From the NCBI GenBank assembly GCA_964490725.1, contig CAZBDU010000061.1, positions 1 to 34,174 on the forward strand: a DNA stretch of 34,174 nt, in the 5' to 3' direction. The position numbers and the translations under genes are program-made. Shown here in pieces: positions 16,701 through 25,249 of the stretch. The notes beneath the pieces were generated by a model. The model was given only the letters and a program-made list of their open reading frames with translations. It made no database searches and had not been told where the DNA came from. Each line of letters opens with the position of its first letter. Position 1 is the first letter of the stretch. Source of the DNA: CAZBDU01 sp964490725 (GTDB lineage Bacteria > Spirochaetota > Spirochaetia > SZUA-6 > DRHE01).

Positions 16701-19224
16701 CCTCCAGGCGGGCGTGGGACTTGTACAGGCGCAGCAGCGCCTCGTCACTGGCCTCCCCCGCGGTATCCCGGGGCAGGTACCAGGCGAGCGCCCGGCGCAG
16801 GTGACGGACGAACGCGTCGGGCAGCCCCCGCTCCCTGTCCACCCGGCGGCGGATGTAGTGCGCCAGCAGCTCCTGGTAGCTGGCGGCCCGGGTCATCCCC
16901 TCCGCCTGGATCGGCGGGCTGGCGAACAGCCGCTCCACGTCGTTGTAGGCCCTGACGGTGTCCCGCAGCAGCCTGGCCAGCGCCGCCCTGCGCTCGGGCG
17001 CCTCCCCGGCCTCCCCGACCAGGCGCTCCAGGGTCTCCTGGGGGCTGCCCTCGTGATCGTAGCCCAGGAAGGGGGCCACCAGCGCCTGCTCCAGGATTCG
17101 CCACTCGTCCTCCACCAGCTCCTCCGGGGCGAGTCGAAAGGAAACGGCCTCCCGGTCCGCCTCCGGGGCACCCTTCGCGCCCGCCCCCGGTGCGCCGGGC
17201 GGGCTCTCCCCGGCGCCGCCGCCCGCCTCCAGCAGCAGCAGCGGCTGCCCCGCCGCCACCTGCTCCCCCACCCGGACGTAGATCTCCCGCACGGTGCCCC
17301 CGCGGGCGGCGGGCACCACCATCTCCATCTTCATGGCTTCCAGGGTGGCCAGGATCTCTCCGGCGGCCACCTCCCCTCCCCGGGGCACGGGCAGGCTGAG
17401 CACGATCGCCGGTGAGGGGGCCTTGACCGTGCCGCCCTCCTCCGGCTCCACCGCGTAGGGGACGCCGTCCACCTCCACCTGGAGGGCCGTGCCTCGGTCG
17501 ACGGTCTGAATGCCGTAGCGGCGCTCCCCCACCACCAGCACCGCCTCGCGGTCTCCGCGCAGGTATTCCACCGAGACGGTGGTCCCCGCAAGGCTCAGGT
17601 GGAAATGGTGCGGCCCCACCGCCTGGACCAGCAGCCGGTAGGCTCGCCCCTGGGCCCGCAGGCTGACCTCCCGGCCGCTCCCGGAGGTGATGTTGCGGGG
17701 GTAGCCGCCGCTTGCCAGCTGCTGCCGGAAGTTGGCCAGCTCCTCCGCGTAGAAGCCCAGGTACTGCTCGATGCCGGCCACGATCAGGGCCAGATCCCAG
17801 CGCCGCTTGCGGATCAGCCGCGGCTCGCGCTCCAGGAGCTCCTCCACGAAGCGTGTGTGCACGCCTCCCCTCACCACCTCCGGCCGGCGCAGCAGCTCCA
17901 GGAGAAAGGCCCGGTTGGTGGTGCCTCCCTGAATGCGCACGCGCAGCTCCTGAAGCGCCCGTTCCAGCCTGGCCATCACCGTCGGCCGGTCCGGACCGTA
18001 GGCAATGAGCTTCGCAATCATCGAATCGAACTCCCGGGGAATGGAGCTGCCCTCGCCCACCCCGGCGTCCACCCGGATTCCCGGCCCGGCGGGCAGCTCG
18101 AAGCGCGCCACCCGCCCCGGCGCGGGGGAAAAGTCCCGCTCCGGGTCCTCCGCGTTCAGCCGCACCTCCATGGCCGCCGCGAGCGGGCGCGGCGGGCGCT
18201 CGCCCAGGGGCCTGCCCATGGCCACCTCCAGCTGGCCCCGGACCAGGTCCACCCCCCAGGCCTGCTCGGTCACGGGGTGCTCCACCTGCAGCCGCGTGTT
18301 CACCTCCATGAAGTAGGGCCGGCCGGCCTCCAGGTCGTAGATGAACTCCACCGTGCCGGCGCTCTCGTAGCCGGAGGCCAGCACCATCCGGGCCGCGGCT
18401 CCCTCCACCTCCTCCATCACCGAAGGCGGCAGGCCCGCAGGGGGGGTCTCCTCGATGATCTTCTGGTTGCGCCGCTGCACCGAGCAGTCCCGCACGCCGA
18501 AGGTGTGCACGCCGCCGTGCCGGTCCGCCAGGACCTGCACCTCCAGGTGCCGGCCCCGCTCCACGAGGCGTTCCAGGAACAGGAGCTCCCCGCCGGTGAT
18601 CCTCAGCGTCTCCTCGCGGGCGGAGGCGTAGCGCGCGGGCAGCTCTTGCCGGCTGCGGGCGAAGCGGATTCCCCGCCCGCCCCCGGCGGAGGCGGCCTTG
18701 ACGATGCAGGGATAGCCGATGCGCCCGGCCGCCGCTACGGCTTCCGAAAGGGAAGCCACGGGCCCGCCGCTCCAGGGCAGGATCGGCACCGCCGCGGATT
18801 CCGCCACCCGCTTGGCGGAGATCTTGTCCCCCAGCAGGCGCATGGCCGCCGACGGGGGCCCCAGGAACACCACTCCCCGCTCCTCCAGGGCCTCCACCAG
18901 CTCCGCCTCCTCGCTCAGAAACCCCCACCCCACCCAGGCGGCGCTGCAGCCGGTCCGGGCGAGCGCGCGCAGCAGCAGGTCCCGGTCCATGTAGGCCACC
19001 CCGCCCGCCCCGGCGGGCTCGGACAGCCCGGCCAGCGGAAAGGCCAGATCCGCCTCGCGCACGAAGGGAGCGGACTCCTCCGCCTCCACGTACAGCGCCA
19101 CGCTCTGCAGGGAGGAGCCCTCCAGGGCGTTGAGCTCCCGCAGGGCGCGAACGAATCTCCGGGCGGCTTCCCCGCGGTTCAGGATTCCAATGCGGGCGGA
19201 GGGGGTCAGAGTGGGTCTGTCCAT
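13675..19224 (-). CDS. Single-chain biotin-dependent acyl-CoA carboxylase (biotin carboxylase + carrier + carboxyltransferase)
   Basis: A 1849-residue multidomain enzyme. Residues about 10-450 are the biotin carboxylase: N-lobe, ATP-grasp with the glycine loop KAASAGGGRGI, and FMEVNTRLQVEHPVTE. A biotin-carrier domain follows with the EAMKM biotinylation site at Lys632. About 660-1250 is a long central region without simple bacterial counterpart in AccABCD. About 1270-1849 is the carboxyltransferase, with NEANVVFGIITHHLP, GGEINIIVAGINIGAQSYWNAEA and MGPNGQSQVRA. This order and size match eukaryotic-type acetyl-CoA carboxylase and the long fused bacterial carboxylases. The expected reaction is ATP-dependent carboxylation of acetyl- or propionyl-CoA; acyl length cannot be read. 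ATG 19224 is supported by GGAAGGAG just upstream. No separate acc genes are visible. Confidence 0.92.
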   Translation of the reverse strand: MDRPTLTPSARIGILNRGEAARRFVRALRELNALEGSSLQSVALYVEAEESAPFVREADLAFPLAGLSEPAGAGGVAYMDRDLLLRALARTGCSAAWVGWGFLSEEAELVEALEERGVVFLGPPSAAMRLLGDKISAKRVAESAAVPILPWSGGPVASLSEAVAAAGRIGYPCIVKAASAGGGRGIRFARSRQELPARYASAREETLRITGGELLFLERLVERGRHLEVQVLADRHGGVHTFGVRDCSVQRRNQKIIEETPPAGLPPSVMEEVEGAAARMVLASGYESAGTVEFIYDLEAGRPYFMEVNTRLQVEHPVTEQAWGVDLVRGQLEVAMGRPLGERPPRPLAAAMEVRLNAEDPERDFSPAPGRVARFELPAGPGIRVDAGVGEGSSIPREFDSMIAKLIAYGPDRPTVMARLERALQELRVRIQGGTTNRAFLLELLRRPEVVRGGVHTRFVEELLEREPRLIRKRRWDLALIVAGIEQYLGFYAEELANFRQQLASGGYPRNITSGSGREVSLRAQGRAYRLLVQAVGPHHFHLSLAGTTVSVEYLRGDREAVLVVGERRYGIQTVDRGTALQVEVDGVPYAVEPEEGGTVKAPSPAIVLSLPVPRGGEVAAGEILATLEAMKMEMVVPAARGGTVREIYVRVGEQVAAGQPLLLLEAGGGAGESPPGAPGAGAKGAPEADREAVSFRLAPEELVEDEWRILEQALVAPFLGYDHEGSPQETLERLVGEAGEAPERRAALARLLRDTVRAYNDVERLFASPPIQAEGMTRAASYQELLAHYIRRRVDRERGLPDAFVRHLRRALAWYLPRDTAGEASDEALLRLYKSHARLEGKQSLVHRALFALEGLPLPEEHLRSLADALDELALLSQPKNPSLSDAAVHARYQLVDRAILGGWRAQKRANVDKILGLLDRHRNEPRIFGRLMRNLVDTGYHVLDGLVRRALEGGGSERELAMEVIARRMNRDRETGETRTLDLQGLPLARVRCRLGEAELLTLIAAAPAERLREALAALQGELRGAGAEEAEVVLLAAGGWQQEEELARVLAEHPLPAAWAALGVLGGREREGFRTFRSVEGRWQEDTNRRGFNPRAFRELRVHRFAAFQQELLYESESVHLLLLRARDNPRDERLFALVEVPTARIQLDGAGRIQRMVGLEEVFNEAVFAMRAEQARRKRRLYWNRIIVHVNAVLNTTLEQNRDYAGRLAARTAELGMERLVVYSRRPAAGGGTEEVELIFENVSGSNFTMRSRPPSEAPLEPVDAYVSKVVRARQRGTLYPYEILKMITRPGYQVKEPFPRGEFEEHDVRVDPDTGDQEVESVRGRAPGRNEANVVFGIITHHLPAWPRGLKRVLVLSDPTADMGSLAEPECRRVIAAIDLAERSGLPLEWLPVSAGARIDMQSGTENLDWTARVLRRIVEFTQRGGEINIIVAGINIGAQSYWNAEATMLMHTRGLLVMTEEAAMLLTGKKALDFSGSVSAEDNVGIGGVERVMGPNGQSQVRAATLYEAYMSLFRHYELTYREPGQPFPPRQKSSDPPRRDICLTPYRDTLGQGFATVGDIFSRELNPERKKPFDMRQLIRALADQDAPVFERWAEMKDAEIAVVWETRIGGYPCALIGIESRPLARIGEVPHDGPESWTGATLFPLSSKKIARAVNVASGRLPLVILANLSGFDGSPESLRKLQLEYGAEIGRAVVNFQGPIIFVVTARYHGGAYVVFSRALNPGLHAVALEGAYASVIGGAPAAAVVFPGQVLKETYADPRIREAQSRLQADRAGYQKEFDGLFRQVQAEKQSELARRFDGVHSVERARQVGSIDAIIRPAELRPYVIRRLKEGLSGPSAG

Positions 19225-19251
19225 AGGCTCCTTCCGTCGTGGCAGGGCTCA

Positions 19252-19280
19252 AGGGTATGCAGGGCGCCGGATACGGTCAA
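19252..19280 (-). promoter_or_regulatory. Promoter of the acyl-CoA carboxylase gene
   Basis: Minus-strand TTGACC (19280-19275), 17-nt spacer, TACCCT (19257-19252). The predicted start near 19245 gives a leader of about 20 nt that contains the GGAAGGAG ribosome site. Confidence 0.55.
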
Positions 19281-19329
19281 GAGCCCTTTGAGGGCCTGGC
19301 CACCCGCGGCTCCTCCGGCGAGGAAACGG

Positions 19330-19359
19330 TTGATATCCTTCCCCCCTGCGGTCTACACT
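19330..19359 (+). promoter_or_regulatory. Promoter of the chemoreceptor gene
   Basis: TTGATA (19330-19335), 18-nt spacer, TACACT (19354-19359), giving a leader of about 77 nt before the ATG at 19443. It is divergent from the carboxylase promoter, with about 50 nt between the two -35 boxes. Confidence 0.55.
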
Positions 19360-19442
19360 TCCCCCGGCAGCAGGCCGATACATGAAGTACAGGGCTTCAG
19401 CGCCGGGCGCGCGCTGGGCGAAACTCTGCGGAGAAGGAACGC

Positions 19443-21209
19443 ATGAAGTCTCTGACCGGAAAGTTTACTGTTGTTATCGCCGTGGTCGTGGTGGTGGCGT
19501 TCGCAGCGGTAGTGGTGCTCCTGTCCATGATGCTTACCCGCCGCGAGGACTCGCTGCTTCGCCAGCATGGGCACGCCCAGTCGCAGCTCCTGATCAAGGC
19601 CCTGACCTTCTCCATGAACGAGGGGGTGGTCGACGTGACCCCGCTGGAGGATGCCCTGCGGGATTTCCAGGAGATCCTGGAGTTCCGCCTGGAGCCCCTG
19701 GACGTCATGACCGGGACCGAGCAAGCGCCGCCCGATGAGGTGGAGCGAAGGATCTTTTCCACCAGCCAGGCCATGGAGGCCTACCAGAGCCTCGGCGAGC
19801 ACCAGCGGGTATTCCGCATCTCGGAGCCCATCGTCGCCCAGGAGTCCTGCCTGAACTGCCACGCCGGCATCCAGCCCGGCCAGACCGTGGCGGTCACCAG
19901 CATGTTCCTCTCCCACGAGGACGCCGAGGCGGCGCTCCGGCGGTTCGTCACCCTGGCCGTGGCCCTGGCCGCGGGGGCCGGGCTGGCGGTGCTGGTGATG
20001 GTCTGGGCGGCGGTGCGGCTGATCGTGATCCGGCCGATCCGGCGCCTCAGGGCGCTGATGATCGACATCGCCCAGGGGGAGGGGGATCTCACCCGCCGGG
20101 TGAAAGTTCGAAGCCGCGACGAGATCGGGGAGGTGGCGCAGTGGATCAACACCTTCATCGAGCAGATCCACGGCATCGTGCGCAACATCAAGGGCTACTC
20201 GGCCGCCAACGCCCAGCTCACCCAGTCCCTGTCGGCGGCGGTGGAGCAGACCCGCCAGGCAGCCGTGGCGGTGAAGGAGAACACCGAGGCAATGCGCGCC
20301 CAGCTGGGCCACCTGAACGAGCAGAACAACACCTCCTCCGCCTCGGTGGCGGAAATCCTGGCCAGCGTCACCAGCCTGGCCGGCAGGATCGAGAGCCAGG
20401 CCAGCGCCGTGGCCCAGGCTTCGGCGGCCATCGAGGAGATGTCCGCCTCCATCGACAGCGTGGCCCGCATCGCGGACCAGAAGCTGGCCGCCGCGGATGA
20501 GCTGCAGGACATCACCCGTTCGGGCGGGCAGAAGGTCTCGGAGGTCAACACGCTGATCACCGACATCTCCCGCAGCGTGGACGACATCAGCGAGATGATC
20601 AGCCTGATCAACAGCGTCGCCGCCCAGACCAACCTGCTGTCCATGAACGCCTCGATCGAGGCCGCCCACGCCGGGGAGTTCGGCAAGGGCTTCGCGGTGG
20701 TGGCCGAGGAGATCCGCCGTCTGGCCGAGTCCACGGCGACCAACTCCAAGCGCATCACCGCCACCCTGAAGGAGATCATCACCAAGATCCAGGGCTCCCT
20801 GGAAGCCAGCACCGACAGCTCCGCGGCCTTCACCCGCCTGGACGAGGAAGTGAAAGAGGTGGTGGGGGCGTTCACCGAGATCGCCGGCAGCACCCAGGAG
20901 CTGGCCCACGGCGGCAGGGAAATCCTCCAGGCCTCCGGCTCCCTGCTGCAGATCACCGAGGAGATCCGCGGCGGCAGCGCGGAGATGAAGCAGGGCGCGG
21001 AGGACATAAACCGCGCCCTGGTGGAGATCACCCACATCTCCGGGGAATCCAAACAGGCGGTGGACGACGTGGCGCAGCGTACGGCGGAGATCAGCTCCGC
21101 CATCGATCAGGTCGCGTCCCTGAGCGAGGAAGACCGGGACGTGGGCGTCAAGCTCACTCAGGAGGTCCGCCGCTTCCGCGTGGAAGGAGAGGGCGGAGCC
21201 GCGGGCTAG
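19443..21209 (+). CDS. Methyl-accepting chemotaxis protein with periplasmic c-type heme motif
   Basis: A 588-residue inner-membrane chemoreceptor. A first span (about 8-29) is followed by a periplasmic domain of about 140 residues, a second span (about 169-195), a HAMP domain (about 196-250, P..RLRALM.DIAQGEGDLTRRV) and a long cytoplasmic coiled coil. The conserved tip is VAAQTNLLSMNASIEAAHAGEFGKGFAVVAEEIRRLAE. The periplasmic domain contains CLNCH (Cys136, Cys139, His140), a CxxCH heme c attachment site, in a context like Tll0287/DUF3365-type sensors. This suggests sensing of redox potential or a gas such as O2 or NO. It would need a cytochrome c maturation system elsewhere. AAGGA lies 5 nt before the ATG. 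No C-terminal receptor pentapeptide is obvious. Confidence 0.93.
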   Translation: MKSLTGKFTVVIAVVVVVAFAAVVVLLSMMLTRREDSLLRQHGHAQSQLLIKALTFSMNEGVVDVTPLEDALRDFQEILEFRLEPLDVMTGTEQAPPDEVERRIFSTSQAMEAYQSLGEHQRVFRISEPIVAQESCLNCHAGIQPGQTVAVTSMFLSHEDAEAALRRFVTLAVALAAGAGLAVLVMVWAAVRLIVIRPIRRLRALMIDIAQGEGDLTRRVKVRSRDEIGEVAQWINTFIEQIHGIVRNIKGYSAANAQLTQSLSAAVEQTRQAAVAVKENTEAMRAQLGHLNEQNNTSSASVAEILASVTSLAGRIESQASAVAQASAAIEEMSASIDSVARIADQKLAAADELQDITRSGGQKVSEVNTLITDISRSVDDISEMISLINSVAAQTNLLSMNASIEAAHAGEFGKGFAVVAEEIRRLAESTATNSKRITATLKEIITKIQGSLEASTDSSAAFTRLDEEVKEVVGAFTEIAGSTQELAHGGREILQASGSLLQITEEIRGGSAEMKQGAEDINRALVEITHISGESKQAVDDVAQRTAEISSAIDQVASLSEEDRDVGVKLTQEVRRFRVEGEGGAAG

Positions 21210-21228
21210 ACCGCCGGCAGCCGCCGCT

Positions 21229-21242
21229 GCGGCCCGGGCCGC
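21229..21242. repeat. 14-nt GC palindrome between convergent genes
   Basis: GCGGCCC followed by GGGCCGC forms a perfect palindrome in the 41-nt gap between the chemoreceptor and DinB-like stops. There is no T-run on either strand, so at most it is a weak bidirectional terminator. Confidence 0.35.
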
Positions 21243-21250
21243 TTCCCCCG

Positions 21251-21736
21251 CTACCAGTCCCTCACCCTGACGTCCAGCAGCATGCGGAGGTCCACCATCT
21301 GGCCGATGTGGTAAGAGTTGTGGTCCGCCGCCAGCAGGGCCTCCCGGATAAGCGTCTGCCCGCTTCCGTGGGGGATGCGGGCATGGAGGTCCACCTCGGG
21401 GTTGCGGACCATCTCCATCAGGTCCTGGAGGTCCCGCTGCAGGGCGTCGACGGTCTGTCCCCACTGCGCCGGGTCTTGGGGACCGTCCTCTTTGGGCCAG
21501 TACCCCGAGGGGTACTGCGGGGAGACGTGCTGCGGGTTGCGCACGAACTCCAGGATGTCCCACTGGGCGATCCGCATGTGCTCCAGCAGCTGCCAGGCGG
21601 TGTGGTCGATGCCGGGAACCTTTCTCCCCGCCAGCTCCACCGGAAACCCCTCTAAAGCGGTGTCGATCCCGATGTGCGCCCCTCCTCGTCCCAGCAGATA
21701 CAGCAGATGTTCCCTCAGGCTCTTGTCCGCGTCCAT
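21251..21736 (-). CDS. DinB-fold protein
   Basis: A 161-residue protein of the DinB/YfiT-like four-helix metalloprotein family. The pattern fits: a first His region HTAWQLLEHMRIAQWDILEF (His45, His53) and a C-terminal ADHNSYHIGQ with His139 and His143. These usually hold a divalent metal. Family members include thiol-dependent S-transferases and many damage-inducible proteins of unknown activity; no specific reaction can be claimed. GGAGGAG lies just before ATG 21736. It starts 16 nt after the stop of the sigma-54 response regulator, so it is probably the last gene of that two-component operon. Confidence 0.85.
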   Translation of the reverse strand: MDADKSLREHLLYLLGRGGAHIGIDTALEGFPVELAGRKVPGIDHTAWQLLEHMRIAQWDILEFVRNPQHVSPQYPSGYWPKEDGPQDPAQWGQTVDALQRDLQDLMEMVRNPEVDLHARIPHGSGQTLIREALLAADHNSYHIGQMVDLRMLLDVRVRDW

Positions 21737-21752
21737 GGCTCCTCCTCGAAGG

Positions 21753-23065
21753 CTACAGCTCTTCCAGCCCGTACTCCTTGATCTTGTTCAGAAGCGTCCG
21801 CCGGGTGATGCCCAGCTCAGCCGCCGCACGGGTGCGGTTTCCTTCCCAGCGGTGCAGCGCCTCGATCACCGCCTGCCTCTCCATGCTGTCCAGGGTTGCC
21901 GGCCGGGGCCGCGCCGGGGCCGAGCTCTGCGGCAGGCTCAGCTCCTTGGCGGTGATGGTGTCCCCCTCGGCGAAGATGAAGGCGCGCTCGATCAGGTTCT
22001 CCAGCTCCCGCACGTTGCCTGGAAAAATGTGCTCGGCGAGCGCGCGCAGGGCCTCTGAATCGATCCCGGCGATCTCCCTGCCCAGCTTCTTGTTGAGCCT
22101 GGCAATCACGTGACCGGCCAGAAGCGGGACGTCCTCCGGGCGCTCCCTCAGGGGCGGCACCTCGATGCGGATCACGTTCAGGCGGTAGAACAGGTCTTCC
22201 CGAAAGCGGCCCTCCCCCACCCGCGCCTCCAGGTCCTGGTTGGTGGCCGCCACCACCCGCACGTCCACGGGCAGCACGTGAGTGCCTCCCAGCCTCTGCA
22301 CCTTGTGGTCCTGCAGCACCCGCAGCAGCTTCACCTGCAGGTGAGGGGGCATTTCCCCGATCTCGTCCAGGAACAGGGTCCCCCCGGAGGCCAGCTCAAA
22401 CATCCCCTCCTTGCGCCGGTCCGCGCCGGTGAAGGCGCCCCGCTCGTAGCCGAACAGCTCGCTTTCCAGCAGAGTGTCCGGGATGCCGCCCACGTTGACC
22501 GGGACGAAAGGCCCGGAGGCGCGGTCGGAGCGGGCGTGGATCGCCCGGGCGATCACCTCCTTGCCCGTCCCGCTCTCCCCGGTGATCAGCACCGTGGAGG
22601 GAGTGGCGGCGATCCTGTCCACCATCTGGCGGATCCGCCGCATCGGGGCGCTCTCCCCGATCAGCTCCCATGCCTCCCGGCGGGCGCCCAGGGTGACCTG
22701 GTCCTGCAGGCGGCGGTTCTGGATGATCTTCTTCAGCCGCAGCACCAGCTCCTCCGGATCGAAGGGCTTGACCACGTAGTCCTGGGCGCCGAGCTTCATC
22801 GCCTCCACCGCATCGTTGATCTCGCCGTAGGCGGAGATCATGATCACCGGCAGCCGCGGCCCCTCGCTCTGGATCCAGCGCAGCAGCTCCAGGCCGTCCA
22901 TGCCCGGCATCTTCAGATCGATGATCCCGGCCGCGAAGGTCTGCTCCTCCAGCAGGCGCTGCGCCGACAGGCCGTTCTCGGCGATTACCGGCTCCATCCC
23001 GTCCAGGCGGAGAAAACGGGCGATGGATTCCCGGATGTTCTTCTCGTCGTCCACCACTAATATTC

Positions 23066-23069
<4 letters not shown>
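21753..23069 (-). CDS. NtrC-family sigma-54-dependent response regulator
   Basis: A 438-residue activator. The receiver domain (about 1-118) has the acidic pair at Asp7/Asp8, the phosphoacceptor Asp51 in DLKMPGMDG, and Lys101 in KPFDPEE. The AAA+ domain (about 135-370) has Walker A GESGTGKE (164-171), the sigma-54 contact loop GAFTGA (211-216) and Walker B LFLDEIGE (232-239). A C-terminal Fis-type helix-turn-helix covers about 395-438 (NRTRAAAELGITRRTLLNKI). All motifs needed for phosphorylation and sigma-54 activation are intact. It starts at ATG 23069 overlapping the kinase stop as ATGA, with GGAGG upstream. The organisation is like ZraR/HydG. A likely target is the -24/-12 promoter at 25031-25049. 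Confidence 0.94.
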
Positions 23070-24325
<1,256 letters not shown>

Positions 24326-24402
24326 CAGCGTCTCCTCTTACCTGGGAAAGCCCGCCAGGCGGCCGGTGCCGCTCCGGCGCCTCCTTCGGGCCTCCGCCTT
24401 CA

Positions 24403-24431
24403 AGTGTAATCCCTCTCCCCGGGGGGGGAAA
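24403..24431 (-). promoter_or_regulatory. Possible sigma-70 promoter for the kinase/regulator genes
   Basis: Minus-strand TTTCCC (24431-24426), 17-nt spacer, TACACT (24408-24403), about 75 nt before the kinase start. The -35 box is weak. It lies downstream of the terminator of the preceding gene, so the kinase operon needs a promoter here. Confidence 0.4.
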
Positions 24432-24466
24432 GCCGTGCAGGGCGGACACGCGCAGGGGCGGACAAA

Positions 24467-24495
24467 GGAAAAGGCTCCCAGAAGGAGCCTTTTCC
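24467..24495 (-). terminator. Intrinsic terminator after the exported MMGGWG protein gene
   Basis: A perfect 12-bp stem (24484-24495 with 24467-24478) encloses a 5-nt loop. On the minus strand the descending arm ends CCTTTTCC and is followed by TTTG. It lies 20 nt after the stop at 24516 and separates the exported-protein transcript from the kinase operon. The T-rich arms could also act on the opposite strand. Confidence 0.8.
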
Positions 24496-24515
24496 GTTGA
24501 TCGAGCTTCCGGCGA

Positions 24516-24980
24516 CTACCAGCCGCGCCGGGGTCCCCAGCCGCCCATCATGCCGTGGCCGCCCCAGCCGCCCATCATGCCGTAGCGCGGTCCGTAGCGC
24601 TCCAGGTCGTACTCCTTGCCGTCGATGGTGGCCTTGGTCACCCACAGGTGGGCCTCCCCCTCCTCGTCGCCCTCGCAGGGCATCTCCCAATCGACCTTGT
24701 AGCCTTCCACCGTGATGGTCTGGCCTTCCTTGAGGTCCGCCCCGTAGGTGTAGTAGCGGGGCACCAGCAGCTCGTACTCCTCGCCGCCGCTCTTCAGCTC
24801 CGGGTGGATCCGGTTCTGGAAGTACAGCTCGCCGGTAAGGGTGAGCTTCTCCGCCTCCTGCAGGGACTGGCCTCGCCACCCCGGTCCGTAGGGGGCCTCG
24901 CGCTGCCCTTCGGCAAACACGCCCATCGCTGCGGTCAGGCCCAGGGCCACGACCAGCATCGCCATCAATCGCTTCTTCAT
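24516..24980 (-). CDS. Exported small protein with MMGGWG repeat tail, sigma-54 promoter
   Basis: A 154-residue secreted or periplasmic protein not assigned to a named family. Residues 1-23 are a signal peptide, with likely cleavage before EGQREAP, a spirochaete-like junction. The central part (about 45-125: TLTGELYFQ, YELLVPRYYTYG, LKEGQTITVEGYKV, LWVTKATIDGKEYDLE) looks like a small beta barrel of the OB type. The tail (134-154) is two copies of GMMGGWG separated by GH, then a Trp end. Gly, Met, His and Trp there could bind metal, by analogy with ZraP-like chaperones. ATG 24980 has GGAGGG upstream. A -24/-12 promoter precedes the gene and a sigma-54 two-component pair lies directly downstream. 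The tail may be disordered. Confidence 0.8.
   Translation of the reverse strand: MKKRLMAMLVVALGLTAAMGVFAEGQREAPYGPGWRGQSLQEAEKLTLTGELYFQNRIHPELKSGGEEYELLVPRYYTYGADLKEGQTITVEGYKVDWEMPCEGDEEGEAHLWVTKATIDGKEYDLERYGPRYGMMGGWGGHGMMGGWGPRRGW
24535..24583 (-). repeat. Two 22-nt direct repeats encoding the MMGGWG tail
   Basis: An identical 22-nt unit occurs at 24535-24556 and 24562-24583, with a 27-nt period (nine codons), so the reading frame is kept. This indicates expansion of the tail by tandem duplication. Confidence 0.85.
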
Positions 24981-25030
24981 GACACCCTCCGTGAAGGTTT
25001 TTTGTTGGTACTTACCGTACGGACTGATTT

Positions 25031-25049
25031 ATGCACATCGCGTGCCAAA
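25031..25049 (-). promoter_or_regulatory. Sigma-54 (-24/-12) promoter of the exported MMGGWG protein
   Basis: On the minus strand TTTGGCACG CGAT GTGCAT places the invariant GG at 25046-25045 and GC at 25034-25033, with exactly 10 nt between them, as sigma-54 holoenzyme requires. The consensus TGGCACG-N4-TTGCA is matched except for G in place of the first T of the -12 box. The start is expected near 25021, about 40 nt before the ATG. Confidence 0.85.
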
Positions 25050-25051
25050 CG

Positions 25052-25071
25052 AAGCGGGGCATGCCCCGCTT
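25052..25071. promoter_or_regulatory. Perfect 20-bp palindrome next to the sigma-54 promoter
   Basis: AAGCGGGGCA and TGCCCCGCTT form an uninterrupted palindrome starting 6 bp upstream of the -24 GG. Its centre is near -40 relative to the predicted start. It could be an operator for a dimeric regulator. As an activator site it would be unusually close for sigma-54 control. Confidence 0.5.
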
Positions 25072-25128
25072 TCCGGCGCGACCCGGGCGCTCCGTCGGGG
25101 CCCGGGTCTCCCGTGAGAGGGGCCGACC

Positions 25129-25143
25129 GGGAAATTCTTTCCC
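25129..25143. promoter_or_regulatory. Candidate upstream activator site (interrupted palindrome)
   Basis: GGGAAA-TTC-TTTCCC is a perfect 6+6 inverted repeat centred near -115 from the predicted sigma-54 start, in the range where NtrC-type activators bind. A second inverted repeat, GACCCGGGC (25080-25088) with GCCCGGGTC (25100-25108), is centred near -73. Neither can be assigned to the local regulator from sequence alone. Confidence 0.4.
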
Positions 25144-25249
25144 AGGCGCCAAAAGCGGGAAAACTCTTCGCACCCTGCCGCTTTGTCCGCCCTGCCCCTG
25201 CCCGAACGGGGGATGCCGGCGGCGCCCTTGACTCGGTATCTTTACCCCT

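Noticed and set aside
13240..17415. A plus-strand open frame of 1391 codons
   Set aside because: It is a GC-driven shadow of the carboxylase gene on the other strand; the minus-strand translation has unmistakable domains and this one has none.
25228..25233. TTGACT as a -35 box for the LuxR-type gene
   Set aside because: A properly spaced -10 would fall at or after the start codon, putting transcription inside the gene.
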